From the NCBI GenBank assembly GCA_020226215.1, contig CM035232.1, forward strand, positions 58,475,220 to 58,539,219: a DNA stretch of 64,000 bases, given 5' to 3'. This document shows positions 1 to 13,240 of the stretch, piece after piece. The notes beneath the pieces are model-generated. The model had not been told where the DNA came from. It was given only the letters and a program-made list of their open reading frames with translations, and made no database searches. The stretch comes from Sindora glabra. Taxonomy: Eukaryota > Streptophyta > Magnoliopsida > Fabales > Fabaceae. A program made the position numbers and the translations under genes. How positions within the stretch are numbered: position 1 is the first letter of the stretch; every line of letters starts with the position of its first letter.

Positions 1-2540
1 ATAAGGATAAATTTTAAATAAAGGAGAACGGGGTTGAGTATTTATAAAAAGCGAATGTTAATATGATTTCTAAAAGTAAAATAATTATGAATATAATTAC
101 CCTAAATTTTATGGAAGTCAATATAATTTATCTTAAAATTAAATTGCCTCCTACTGACAAATGGGCGTTTAACCAAAATTAAAATTTGAAAAATCAAACA
201 GAGCATATGACTTCGTCAGGGTCGTAGCCATAGGTGCTTTCAATTAAAGGGCATAAATAAGGGGGATTAAATAACTCCCATCTCACATAAAATTTGGTTT
301 AAATACACTTTCTTCTCTCCATTTTTAAAATTCTACATATTCTTTCCTTTCATTAGCATTTTCATGGCAAATTGCTCCTTCTGGCGGTCCTCCATTGGAA
401 TTTTCCATAGAATGATGACATCATCAATATTTTAGAATATTTAATGTCAAAAATACCCTTAACATAACCGAATAGTTAAACTTTTAAAATATTAAATATC
501 TTAATTTTAACTTATTTAAATACTTATCATTAAAATAATTATCGAAACACAACAAACCTTATTTTTTTCTTATGCTATATCACATCTTTCTTTTATAACT
601 CTTTAATAATTATCTATTTATTTAAAAGATAATGATAATTTGAATAATGTAACATTTTCATTTATTTACTTATTTATATTTTATAAATTTATTTTAACTA
701 ATAAGTAATTATCAATTAAATAGAATTATTTATTGCAATATTTTTCAAAGAAAATCAAGGCATTTATGAAATCTATAGAATTTAAATTTTTAAATAGGTA
801 ACAAAGTCATACCAATAACTTAGTATAGGAAATTAAATCAAACTAATAACAAACCCACCTAAAACTAGAATAAGATCAAACTATAAATTTAATAATCTTT
901 TAAGAATATTTTATTTCTCATTTTACCAATATTTGGTGGCAAGAGAGTACATGAGGAGATTTGTTACATTCAAAGTGGAGTTCCATTTCTGCATTGTTGT
1001 TGATAAAGATGTTGAGTTAGCCATCACATATTAGAGTAATGAGAATTGTGCCACCCATATTTCCACCCATATTAGACCTAAACAAAGTTTTGGATAGTAG
1101 CCCTCCTATGAGAAAGGATTAACAGCAAGGGGTTGCACCTGCTACACCATTCTTGAATGTATAGGATCTAAACATCCCTATAAAGCTTATTGACTTGTAC
1201 TTATAGAGCTTATTGCACCCCCTATGATCTTGCTATTGTCCTTGAGATTTGAGAGTATATTCCAAATCCACCTATTGAGGTGTATAATCCTCCAACAGCT
1301 ATAAACCTCCAGTGATAACACGTAAACCCCTATTGTTCCAATTGATCAAGTTGCTAATCCTATAGTAATTCTTATAAATGATTCTACTCATGAGTCTAAT
1401 CCTACAATGGACACATGCTCTTACAATTCTCTAACTAGAGACACTACGGAGACTATGATTTGCTTTTTTGAGCCATCAATGAATAGTTAGCCTGACAAAT
1501 GTTCACTTTTCTTTACTTTTTAGACCTACTAACCCATTTTGTTTATATGTATAGATCTCAATCTAATCAAGTATGTTTATATGCTGATGCTTCACTTTAT
1601 TCATTCTTTTGAGATAATTTATGTATAAACTTTTGGATATGACAATGTATATGATGTCTATTACTACATGTCTAATTTGTTTGTTGCATCTATTTAAAAA
1701 GCCAAGGTGAAACATAAAAATGGATTTTGAAATATTTTGTGGCATTGACAAAACAAAATTTTCCCCACCAAAGGCAAATAGATATTTTATATAAATGAAT
1801 TTTAGATGTTATATTAAAAGTATTTAATTAATTTCTAAGAATTTTTTAATTTTTATTAATTTGATTTTATTCTAATTAAACTTCTAAAAGGTTTTTTTAT
1901 TAAGATTTCAAAAAAATTTCTTCTAAAATATCTTTTAGTTTCTTGAGAAATTTTAAGAAAATGAAACTTTGAAAAATTTGAAAATCTATTTAAGTCTTTT
2001 TCTTTTGTTTTATCTATGATTCTAATTTCAACAAAAATTAACTTCCATTAGACTTGAATTTAGAACTTCATCTCCAAAAGGAATTACTGTGCTTCTTGAT
2101 TTCAAAATTTCCTTCAAAAAGAAAGAAAAAGAATTTTCTTAATTTTTTTAGTGTAGAAAAAAAGATTCTATTTGTTGATCTAGCTTACTATTTTTGACAC
2201 AAAAGGGTCAAATACACTTTTTATTGCATTTTTAGACATTAATATATTAAAATGATACTTGAAACTAAATTTACATGGAAAAGAAATAAAAAAAAGAAAG
2301 GAATTTTAGAATTTGAAAATTTGTACTTCATTAATTGTGCATGACTGATCTTAATGCATAAAGGAAAGAAAAAATTTTAGCTAAATTTTCAATTTTGTGT
2401 TTCTACATTATGCACATTTTCCAAAATCAATTGATTTTAGAAAGAACAATTGGTTTAAAAAACTTGTAAAAATGTCTAATTCATATCTTTAGGCTGATCA
2501 TAATGGTTCAAAAATTAGGTTATGATAAATGATTATGCAC
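1..2540. other. AT-rich intergenic stretch without a supported gene
   Basis: Only short open frames occur here and none resembles a known protein. About 900-1500 is somewhat less AT-rich and could be old transposon coding sequence, but I found no diagnostic motif in either strand. The right border is set by the last recognisable reverse transcriptase codons of the neighbouring LINE. Confidence 0.5.
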
Positions 2541-4525
2541 ATCCTCACAAATGATATAGGATAGTTTGTTTATGCATAATACAAATAAACATGGAGATAA
2601 TGGATCCTATTATTGGATTCACCTAGAAAGGGAAAATGCCCTAGTCTTACTGCCATTCCATAATACTTCAAATGAAGTAAAAGAGACACATTTCATGATA
2701 AGATTAACAGTAAGGTCCATTTGGATTTGCTTTAACACTTTTTCAACAAAAGCCTAATTCAAACAATTATATACCTTCTCTAGATCGACCTTGATTGCAA
2801 AAAAAACTCCTTTTTCCCCTCTCATCTTCCTTATAGTACGGAACAACTCCTAAGTAATAATAATATTATCTTGTATACATCTACCAAGTACCAAACTTGC
2901 TTACAATGGCATTATCAACTTAGAGAGGAAATGCATAAATTATTGGACAAAGATTTTAGTAACACATTTATATGCAACATTTTACAAGGAAATTTAATGA
3001 AATTGATTGATAAATTCCAGCTTCTCTAACTTTGAAATAAGGTAAATAAGAGTTTTGTTTACATTATTGACATCCTTCCTTTCAAAGGCCTCTTTTATAA
3101 AGTGAAAAACACTCTCACCCACAAATTTGCCAATTATTTTAATAAATATAATGGGAAAATCATCATTTCCTAAAGCCTTTTTAGCATATATGGTAAACAT
3201 TGCTCTTTTTGCCTCTTTAGGTGACACAACTTTAAATAATAGTACATTTTGATCACTAATCAACATAGGGTAAGAAATTATTGTATTAGAGGAAAAAGGT
3301 CTTTAAAGTCCTTTTTGAATAACCCTTTGTGGAAGTTACAAATGAGCAACTCTAAATCTTGCTTATTCTCCACCCACTCTTTATTCTAGTTATGTAACAT
3401 TTTTATTCTATTTTAATTCCTACTAATAATAGTTTTTATATGGTAGTATTTGTTATTCTTATCACTTAAAATAAGCCAGTCTAATCTTGATTTCTAATGC
3501 TACAAAATTTCTTGAAAAAGAATTTTATCCAATTCCTTTTAAGCTTTTTTCTTTTGTTCTTTTTTTTTTATAAATAAGGTGTAGCTTGTAACTCTTGTGC
3601 CCATTGAACTCTTATAAATCTTGCAAGGATAAATTTTTTCTTCTTCTTATTATGCTTAAAAATATTTTTATTCCAATCACTTAGAGTTGGAAGTAATGAC
3701 TGCAAATCATCTACTATATTGGGACTATCTTTCCATTCATTTAAGAGTTAAAAATTCCTAAGAGTCAATCATACTGCTTCAAAATGGAAGTGTTGATTAT
3801 CATTTTCCCTACATTGCTAAATAAATAAGGTAAAATAAAATGATGATTAGATTGGACCCTAATAAGGGTTTTAACAAAAGCCTTGCTAAGCTTTAGTCTC
3901 CAATCCACATTACATAAAGCCTTATCCAATTTTTCAAAAAGCTAAGGATAATTCAAGAGTTTAAAATCCTTCTAGGTAAAACAACTCCCTTGCAAATCCA
4001 CTTCTTCTAGCTTGCAAGAGTTAATTTAGTGGCCAAAAGCATTAGCTCCATACCAATTGAAAGGAGCCCCTTTTTTTTTTCTCACGTAGGTCACGAACAT
4101 CATTCAAATCACTTATCACTAACAAGCCTTTCACATTGTGTTAGTGATTTCAAGAAATTCATTTTATAAATGAATTTTCATATCAGCTTGAGGAATAGAG
4201 AATACAAATGTGATAAACTAACTTTCCCCATAATCTAGGATAACCATTACATGGATGAATTGAAAATTTATAGTTAATACTACTAAAGCAATCTTACTAC
4301 TTTTCCACAAAAGCTAAATCCCTCCAAAAAAAACTTTTCATCTTCCACCATTACCCATTTATCAAACACCATAGGCTTAAAAATATTCCCTGCCCTATTA
4401 CTCTAAATTCTTATTTCTAGTAAGGTTATGATTTTAGGGTTTTCATTATTTGGAAACAAATTAACTTTATTTACAAATTCTTTTTTTCCTTACATCATGA
4501 CAATTCCAAGCTATAATTTTCTTAA
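2540..4525 (-). pseudogene. LINE ORF2 remnant: endonuclease and reverse transcriptase
   Basis: The endonuclease start near 4525 reads W-N-C-H, matching the W-N-C-R-G opening of L1 endonucleases. Near 3450 is S-D-K-N-N-K-Y-Y-H, the linker usually read as G-D-x-N-T-K-F-F-H. The open stretch 3266-2994 carries K-A-L-G-N-D-D-F-P (family: K-A-P-G-P-D-G-F-P) and N-K-T-L-I-Y-L-I-S-K (family: N-x-T-x-I-x-L-I-P-K). Downstream come I-Q-D-N-I-I-I-T-x-E-L, F-A-I-K-V-D-L-E-K-V-Y and D-P-L-S-P, core reverse transcriptase blocks, split over frames with stops. RNase H and the C-terminal region were not found. Confidence 0.75.
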
Positions 4526-5384
4526 TTATAATAAAATACATAGAGATGGAAAAGACTTCTCAACATAACAATACTAAGCAAGATCAATAATGTCTACTTT
4601 TTTATGCATAACATTAGCCTGAACATTCAAATATAAAACATGTTCCACTCTTGGAGGCTTATTGTTCACAGTTTAATCATAAAAGGGGTTCTTATCCACC
4701 TGTACTTCCATTAGATCATGAATATTATGTTCATGAACAAAACTATTTAGTTTATCCGCCTCAATAATATATGCACCAACCTAAGAAGGTGTCTCTACCA
4801 TATGTGATATTTAAGTTGCAATAGTATCTAACATCATAAAGTTTTATGATCCAGACTAAAGTTTATTTTTTTAAAACAACACTAGATGCATCTTTTTGCC
4901 ATTGGTGCTATCTATACAATACTTTTGGATGTAATATCTAACTCCCATAGACTTTTCTTTATTACTCTATATCATGAAACACACCTTTCATATTACTTTT
5001 ATTGCACCTATCTCTTCTTTCTTTAATAATTCTCTCATTCTTATTAACCAAAACCTTGTTAAAGTTCCATATATCACGGCCTATCAAAGATGCGAAAGGA
5101 TGCCCATTATTTCTTTCTTTTTCATAGACCTTATTCTTCAAGATCACAAATCTAGAACCTATATTCATTGACTCATTAATTCTCTGCTTATTCCTTGGTT
5201 TATTAGGCTTCTGATCTAGTTTGTGATGTATTTATTTATTCCATTAGGCAATCATCCATTTTGCATATTTAAGAGTTTTGTCCTTGTCTTTCCTTGCCTT
5301 ATTTCAATTTGGATTTAAAACTATTTCACCATCAAGATTAACTAGATCCTTTCTCACTAGGTTTGGATAATGCTTTCTATAATA

Positions 5385-6254
5385 CCCATATTTACCACAA
5401 CTAAAGTAGATGGTATGTAAGCTTTCATATTATATATAGTAATGGTTATCCTAGAAAGTAAAATTGGACAATAAATCTTTCATTAAGTCCACATCTACAC
5501 ATACTCTTACTTACTTCCTTCGTACTTGATCCATAGTTACGCTATCCATTATTAAGGTTTTACTAACCTTATTTCCCAAGAAAGTAAGAAACTTCATATT
5601 AAAGAAATGAAACGGAAGTTCGATTATATGAATCCACATAGTTACTCTTTCAATTATATCCTCTATAGGATCAAACTTAAGGTCCCAAGAACATACCACT
5701 AAATAATGATCAAACAATAATCATGGACCACTTGTTAAGGCCACCTTATAATCTATTGAAGCACTAAATTTCACTAGGTACTAATCTTCCGACAAGTTAA
5801 TAATGTTAATGACTTTATCCTAAGGCGATAATTTTTAGAGCCTTTTCCACAACTTGAATCCAATATTTTATGCTAGTAGTTTAATGATTAAAGAGCTGGG
5901 CCATAACTTATTTATTCTTTCCTCTTCCTTCTTCAAAATAATAATATTAGGACATAAGTATCCTTTCTCCATTACTTCCTCTACATTGAACATGTTGTAG
6001 TCCTCTTCATCATCTATATCTTCTTCCTCATCAAATAAACACTCCATTCTATCTCGTATCACAAGTCCTTCCTTACCTATAAAAGTGTCTTTGTATGACC
6101 TTTCTCTCTCCTCACTTCCTAGCTTTCCTTCATATAACAAATTGTCATTATAAACAATAAGTTCTTTTTGCACCCTAGAAAAGCCTTCAACATTCTTCTT
6201 TATTTCTTTAACATTCCAATAAAGTAAATTAATTTCTTCTATTAAAGCATTCAT
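5385..6254 (-). pseudogene. LINE ORF1 remnant (DUF4283-like plus zinc knuckle)
   Basis: The frame 6254-5868 opens with ATG and runs 128 residues. After a frame change, 5717-5511 reads W-I-H-I-I-E-L-P, then L-G-N-K-V-S-K, and ends near A-R-V-C-V-D-V. This is the W-x-R-x-x-x-L-P ... G-x-x-x-G ... R-x-x-V pattern of the DUF4283 domain of plant LINE ORF1 proteins. About 5420-5385 reads F-S-C-G-K-Y-G-Y-Y-R-K-H-Y-P, a CCHC knuckle in which several metal ligands are replaced. In the family this protein binds the element RNA. Here it is broken and cannot make a full product. Confidence 0.7.
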
Positions 6255-6261
6255 TAATAAA

Positions 6262-7312
6262 GGTTAAGAATTTTCCATGCAGAAACCCTAGCAAAAGTTC
6301 TCCATTGTAGGAAACCAAATCTAGATTAATATTAGAAAAGTGTTAAATTTTATGAAATAATGGTTGTAGCCAACAATGTGACATTCAATTAATATGCTTA
6401 TCAATCAACAAGCATGAGGGCAATAATTTGAATCCATTTCTTGCCATTTCTCCTCATTTTTCCCCTACCAAGTATTCCCCCCATTGATGATAATAGGTGC
6501 TTAAAACGAGAAATCCTTAAAGTCAAGATGGCTTTCCCCAAATATTTGGGAAATAGTGTAATACCACAATTAATTAGATAGCTTGTATCAACATTCCTTT
6601 TTTTTGGCAAAATGTTATTGAAGATTTGTTTAATTAGTTTTATAATTCATGCTAGCTTAATTAATTTATTTTATTAAACTAACTATTTACCATGTATTAA
6701 ATAAGAGACATATCAAATGAGATGAATGTTTTCATGTGAGTGAGAGGAATGAATAATAGTCATTAAACCTAACATTGAAGTGCTAAGATTAAAACATAAG
6801 GTCATGTGGCTATTTTTATGTGATCATGTGACTATTTTAAATGATTACATGACCTTTATTAATGTTTTAATCTATACCATCAACACAAGATTTCATTATT
6901 ACTATTCATTCCTCTTATCTCTCACATAAAAATACTTCTACCACTTGATATGTTCCTTACTAAATACACCTTAAATAGTTAGTCTGTTAAAATAAATTAA
7001 CTAAGCTACCATGAATTCTAAAACTAATCAAATAAATCTTTAATATTTTATTAATTATATCTCAATTTAAATTATTTAAAATTTAAAATCTATGTATATA
7101 TTTAATATATTTACATAAAAATATATTTAAATTATCTAAATCAAATATACATTTCTAAATTTAATTTAGGTCTTGCTAACTATCACCCATGATGATGATT
7201 AGAGTGTACTTATTAGTTCATAATTAATAATAACACAACTAGGATTAGAATCTTATTTAATATTATTTTTATTTTTAGTAACAAAAGTAATGAAATACAC
7301 TAATATTAGTAA
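6262..7312. other. AT-rich spacer, no gene seen
   Basis: A short minus-strand frame (6610-6401) has no recognisable similarity. The stretch 6750-6960 holds a loose inverted similarity around repeated 'catgtgac' words. Nothing here supports a gene. Confidence 0.45.
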
Positions 7313-8020
7313 GGTAAATGCTAACCATTCTTGTGGGCAATGACTAAAATGTGATTATTAGCCCTTGATTACTAATGATACAATTAATATTAGAATCTCA
7401 TCTAATACTTTATTTCGACTTTAATAATATATTATTATTAAAATTAGTATCTCTCATTAATTATATTACTAAAAATAAAAATAAAATATTAAACTAAATT
7501 TTAATGTGAATTGTGTTATTATTAATTATGAACTAATATTTTCATTATAACCAACATTGTGCCAAGCCATGATTAACAAGATTCTTTAAATAATAACATA
7601 TCATTAAGGCAAAAATAATAAATTAAATGAGATTCTAATGTTAATTATATTATTATATTATTAATTATGAACTAATAATTACATCTTAATCATTATCTTA
7701 GAAATAGTAAATTAAACAAGACTCTAATATTAATTATAAATTTTTCATAATGATAAGAGTGACTAAGCTATTAAACACTCACACATAAGGTTTTGGAATC
7801 AAATGTAAGATGTAAAGAAATGCAAAAACCTTTAAGCCATATCATATGCTACTTAAGTTAAATACGCATGTCATATTAATTATATTATTATTAATTATGA
7901 ACTAACAATTACACCTTAATCAAGAATAATAAAAATCTAATTTTAATTATATTATTAATAGTTATGAAGTAATAATTATACCTTAACCATTGTCCTAGAG
8001 AGTAATGATCAGCATTTGCC
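7313..8020. repeat. MITE-like repeat with long imperfect inverted termini
   Basis: The left edge begins ggtaaatgctaaccatt at 7313. The right edge ends atgatcagcatttgcc at 8020, whose reverse complement starts ggcaaatgctgatcat. Similarity continues inward on both sides: a phrase close to attattagttcataattaa, followed by attagaatctcatttaat, occurs in opposite orientations (about 7350-7425 and 7610-7690). Related phrases recur near 7195-7260, 7520, 7895 and 7965. This looks like a non-autonomous DNA element, possibly two nested copies. No clear target duplication was found, so the superfamily is open. There is no coding capacity. Confidence 0.55.
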
Positions 8021-8309
8021 ATTTAAATTTTTCTTAATTTCAAAACACTCTTATTACATAAAATTTTACCCTTATTTAAAACTTTCCGTTCTTTCCCCCA
8101 AAACAAAACCATATTACGTTTTGTTCCTATTTTTAAAGTGATAAAAACCCTGTTTATTAAACTTAAAACTCCATTCTTCTTTAATTTTCTATCTTTCTCC
8201 CTCTATACCCAACTTTGTCCTTTACTTTTTCATGAAATTCTCTCTTTTTCAACTCTCACTTCATGTCTACTTGTCAATTGCAACTACAATTAGTTACAAG
8301 TAAGATATT

Positions 8310-10257
8310 GAAGAGGACTAATATCACACCCTCTAAGATTTAAAATTTATTTATTTATTTTTATTTTAATAGTATATTTTGAGTCATAGGAGTTTAGGAA
8401 AAGGAAAGTAGTAAATTGTTAAAATGATTAATATGAGTAATAATTGAAATAATGAATGTGATAGAAAATTTTGAAAGAAAACTTATTGAATTATTAGAAC
8501 TTGATAATGATTTGAAGTAGGAAGAATTTATAAGACATTTATTTGAAGCTTGTTTTTCCTAAAATGCATTTCATTCCATCTTTTACAATTTCCTCACAAA
8601 AACACCTAAAATTCTCTCATTTCTATCTCTTTATTAACTTTCTTCAAGCCTTAGAGCTCCTCTCCAAGAGGAACCTTAACAATTTTTTCTAAGTCTCATC
8701 TTTTCCAAGTAAATGATTTTAATACCTTTAATCTTTAACAAAGTAACTCATAGCTTGATCTCTTATGCTTCTTTTTCTATAAAGATCTAACTTGATTTGG
8801 ATGAAAAATGTTTGTTGGAATTTGAGTTCTAACTTAAAAACTTCTTATTTTCATGATTATAAGCTCATCCACTTCAAATTCTTCAATCCAAGCCCCTTTT
8901 TCAAGAGTTGTGAGTAGTATTCTACCTTAGCATCTACTTAAATTCATCTTTGTGTTCCAATTTGGTTCTTACAAGGTTTTAGAGCAAAATCTATGGGAAT
9001 TTTTTTAAACCTTAAATTTGAAGTTTTTTGTATAGGGCTTGTTGTTTGGAAGTAGTTATTATGAGTTTTAATAGTTTGATTATGAGATTTTATTTTAAGA
9101 ATGAGATTTAGGAGTGCTTGTGGTAGGTGAATAGTGATTTTGTAGAAAAATCAATGAATCTTGAGGTTATAATTGACTATATATATTTAATTATGCATAG
9201 CAAAGTTACTTTCTAGGCTAACATAGTCGACTATATCTCATTAGGATTGCTTTTTAAATAGACATGGTTGACTATGTTTGGCAGAGGTGCTTTCTAGACT
9301 CTTGTAATCAACTATATAGTTATTTATAATTGGTAGAATTATTTTCTAGACACTTATGATTGATTATATTCTTGATTACTACTTCATTTTCTTGCATCAT
9401 TTTATGTTTAATGAAATTAAGTGGCATTGAAACTTTTCATCCATGTAAGATAAGGATATAAAATGTCAATATGGATAATAGAGAATGAAATGAGTAAGCA
9501 AACATAGTTATGCTTACAAAAGGAAAAGAGTTATTTGATTTGGTCTTATTATGCTATAAAACCTTGAAACTTGGATTCTAAGTTTTATTTAGATTGATAG
9601 GTTACTCATGTTTTGCTTGTGTATGTATATATAAATATGAATGCTTATACTATGAATGTGAAATTGAAATGATACTATGATGTCTTTGTTGTGTTGTGGA
9701 TTATGAAATTGATGAGAATAATGATGTGGGGGCTTTATACTTTTGTTATAACTCATGCATCAGATCCATATACCATTTGTTAGAGGATAAGGTTAACCCT
9801 AGAGGGATAAGTTTAGGGTTTTGAAGGATATGGATGAAAAGAGTCAAAAGGAAATAATTATTTATCTATGATTCAATTGCATTATCATTTCTTGTGTTAG
9901 GAATTTCTCTTTTCTTCCCAATTGAATAGGTATTGCCTTTAAGGGTTATTGGTTAAATGATTGCCCTGACTAGCAAAAATGTAAGTTAGTTAATTTATGC
10001 ATTTCAAGGTTATACTTTATGGAAGCTCAAATAAAACTCTAAGTGTTGTCCCTACCTTATCATATCATATCTAATTTTTATAATATAATATCTAACTTAG
10101 ATAAAGTGTTTCTCACTAAGTCTTCATGCTTACTTTCTTATTGATTTAACTTTTCAAATATCTAACAAAATATGCCATTGCCTCTACCAAAGTAAGCAGG
10201 ATGCCTTTTTATAAAGGTTCTTCCATTTTTTTCTTTTTGTGAATTTAGTAGCAAATG

Positions 10258-10327
<70 letters not shown>

Positions 10328-10930
10328 AACATTTGTAATTAAGCATGATTAGTTAAGCCATGTCACCTTTTGCTAGTGTGGTGGTTAGGTACTAGTAGCA
10401 TATTGCTTAGTTAGGCTAACTTGTGTGAAAAAAAAGGTTTATAAGTTAATTTAACCATTCTTTTAAGAATATAATTCAAATTAAGATGAATTACTTCAAT
10501 GAAATATAATTTAATTTCCTTAATGAATGAGGATATGTTACAAATGATTTCTTCATTATGATGGTCCATTAATATAAATAAGGATGATAGGACTATTCAA
10601 TAATAGTTTTATACTAGTCATAGTTATAGCAAGTCATGATAGCTAAATTTGAATTCCATTACAAATAGATTATGATTTTCTTGATTTAAGGTTATTCTAA
10701 GTTCTTAGATTGCCTAAATTATCACATTTAATGTATAGGTGATGGATCGAAAATATGGAACCCCTAAATATTTCTTAATATTTCATTAATTGATTTTAAT
10801 TATGATAAGTAATTAATTAGATTAATTTTTATAATTACAAAGAAGGAATATTAATGTGTTTAATGATTATTTGGTTATAAATTCTAGTTTAAGTTAGAAA
10901 CATTACCCAATTATTATTTTGCTTAATCAA
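8310..10930 (+). repeat. Long LTR-like dispersed repeat, copy A
   Basis: Non-coding segment that shares ordered phrases with copy B at about 20269-25690: gtgagtagtattctacc (8910 here, 22360 there), a region of nactatatagttgactat motifs (9160-9380 here, 22625-22822 there), an aaggttaaccctagag-like phrase (9789 here, 23217 there), and a gtaagcagga phrase (10192 here, 25186 there). It opens near a tatcacaccctctaag phrase like the 'TGTxACACCC' starts of some long Gypsy LTRs. I infer a solo or orphan Gypsy-like LTR. Exact ends are not visible and the borders are approximate. Confidence 0.45.
10263..10323. repeat. (AT)n microsatellite, about 30 units
   Basis: An uninterrupted alternating AT tract of about 60 bases inside repeat copy A. 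The corresponding position in copy B has no such tract, so it expanded after the copies separated. Confidence 0.95.
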
Positions 10931-11236
10931 ATTCACTTTCCAAACTAATTGACATGTGTTAATACCTTAAATTGAATGAATTTGATGTACATGTATTGTT
11001 ACTTTCCAAATATGTAAAAAAATTAAGCTTTAAACTAATAAAATCTTGAAATAAACAACTTTAGTTAGGTTGCTTTTTGCTTTCTACACTATTAATATAT
11101 TGTATCTATAGATTTGTGAATTTTCTATAGGTTTCTCTTTGTGTATGTCACATAATGTTGAGTTAGATTTTGAATATTAAAATATGAGATATTACGAATA
11201 AGCAAGCATAATACTATCCCTTAAAAAAAAAGACTT

Positions 11237-12130
11237 GATAACTTTTAAATTTTAATTTTGCTTAAAAAGTATGCAACACTTTTATAGCACTTCATGAAAA
11301 TGATTTTTCAAAAGACCAAAGGAAAGAGCAAGAGTTTTATATTCAAAGTTGCTAACCTTGAAAGTGATTGAATATCAACTCTTTGGAAAAAAAACATGTT
11401 GCTTAGAAGATTTGAAGAAAAAGAAGGAGCATTTTTGGATGAAATTGCTTTTGGGGATAGCAAGGTTTTCAACAACTAGTTTCATCCATTTGTTTAAAAA
11501 TACAAGAATTCATTTCATTGGCATATCTTTTTTCCTCTCTAAAAAGGTTTTCTCTTCTAGATTCTTTCAATTCTTTGTAGTATTTTTTAAGTTTAAGCCT
11601 ACCAATTTATACTATCAGAGTGTGATAACCTTGTGGTCTCTTTATGGAACAGTCTTTACCTATAAATTGGTTCACTAGTTAGGGTGGAGTATGAGTGAAA
11701 TGCTTGGAGGTAACTTATAGCTAAGTTATGAGAAGCAAATCCTTAATTATTAAAGGTGGAATTGCTTAAGTCCTTATAAGATTAAATAGAAAAGTGTGAA
11801 AAGGCTTATATAAGAAAAAAATATTAGTGGACAAACCCAAATATTAGATTTAGCCTTAAGAGAGTGGAGCAAACCTAAAAAAATAGTTTTTCCTTTAAAC
11901 CATTTAACCCTTACACATTAGTCCTTTCATTCTTTTTCCTTACTTTTTAATTTCATACACTTAGTTGTGTATATTTAGTTATTATTTACTTGATCTTTTA
12001 AACCAATAATTTGGTTTCTTTTTTAGAGATTTCAAAAAAAGGAAGATGAAAAAGCAAGCTATTTTAAAGGTTAAAATTTTAATTATTGAAATACCAATTC
12101 ACTCATTCTTGATGTATTTTTATTTAATCA
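11237..12130 (+). repeat. Probable 5' LTR of the left Copia element (left border uncertain)
   Basis: The right border is well marked: the sequence ends tatttaatca at 12130 and is followed at once by attagtattaaagcttga, a degenerate form of the tRNA-Met primer-binding site tggtatcagagc used by plant Copia elements. Just upstream is ccaattcactcattcttg, like the ccaattcacccc phrase near the 3' end of SIRE/Tork-type LTRs. The left border is a guess based on a tgataac at 11237. No matching 3' LTR was found because the element is cut at 20268. Confidence 0.4.
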
Positions 12131-12189
12131 ATTAGTATTAAAGCTTGATCCCTCTTGTTAAATCTTAATTGCTTTTGAATGAAGATTTT

Positions 12190-13240
12190 ATAGGGACACA
12201 ATATTGATAACTTGGGATCATCACATATACAAGAAGAACATTCCATATTTAGACCACCATTATTTAATGGAACTAATTATGATTATTAAAAACATCAAAT
12301 GATGATATTCCTCCAAGCCATTGAATGAAAGATACACTCTTCTAATAAAAAATAAAGAAATGAAGATGTTCTTAGATGAAAAGGTGAATGGAATAAAGCT
12401 AAAAAGAAAAATAATAGTCTCTATACAAAGGTTAAAATTTCTGTCATATGCATCATTGCTCCTAAAGAGTACAAGAAGATCTCTAAGTGCACATCAATAA
12501 AAGAGATATAGGATAAACTTCAAGTCACCTTTAAAGGAATAAAGCATGTGTAAGCAATTCATGTAAATATGCTTGCTTAAAGTTATAAATTCTTACAAAT
12601 GAAGTAGAATAAAGGCATAGAGTCTATGTTAGAAAAACTCTATGCCATTATGTATGTTCTAGAAAAAATCATTTCTAAACAAGATATCATATTGAAAATA
12701 CTTAAGATGTAAGCTCATAAGAATACGAAGATCATAAAAGATGCAACTATTATAAGAAAAAAGGATTACTTTTAAAACTTTTACATCTTCTTAAGAAGAT
12801 AAATAAAAATATGATAATGATGTATTCAATAATGATGAAGAAATAGCTTACTTTGCAAAGAAGTTTACCAAAATGCTAAGAAGAAAAATATAAGATAAAC
12901 CTCAAAAGCCAATTTCAAAAAAAAAGAATAGTAAAAAAAATGAGTAATCAACTTGTTATGAATGTAAAAAGCTTTGCCATATCAAGGTAGATTGCCCAAA
13001 TCTAAAAAGTAGGGTCCCTAAAAGGCCAACAAAGTATAAAGCAATAATAGCTATATGGAATAATGACTATATTCCTTTAGATGATAATGTTCAAAATGAA
13101 GAAATAAAGGAAATTACCAACCTTTACTTCGTAGTTAAAGAAGATTATGTTAAGGTAATGAATGATGAATTACCTATTCCTTATGATAAGTTATGTACAA
13201 CTTTTGAAAGTTTAAAGGAAGATTGCTAAAAGATCTTGAG
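12190..13240 (+). pseudogene. Copia gag remnant with CCHC zinc knuckle
   Basis: Reads R-P-P-L-F-N-G-T-N-Y near 12255, the standard opening of this Copia gag type, followed by a W-to-stop change and H-Q-M-M-I-F-L-Q-A-I. Around 12430-12545 is I-A-P-K-E-Y-K-K-I-S ... L-Q-V-T-F-K-G-I-K, matching the UBN2/gag core. At 12954-12995 sits a complete C-Y-E-C-x4-H-x4-C knuckle. After it, A-I-I-A-I-W-N-N-D resembles the K-A-x-x-A-T-W-D-D block of the family. Many frame breaks; no full protein is possible. Confidence 0.75.

Larger units (their letters stand above)
2540..6260 (-). mobile_element. Degenerate L1-type LINE retrotransposon
   Basis: Read on the minus strand, this segment has the order of a plant L1 element: an ORF1 with a DUF4283-like RNA-binding domain and a CCHC-like knuckle (6254 to about 5385), linker (to about 4960), an endonuclease start near 4525 that reads I-I-A-W-N-C-H, then reverse transcriptase (3290 to 2540). 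Stops and frameshifts break every part. No poly-A tail or target duplication was found. The homology ends inside or just after reverse transcriptase, so the 3' part is lost or too decayed to read. Loss of the 3' end is unusual because L1 copies are normally shortened at the 5' end. Confidence 0.75.
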
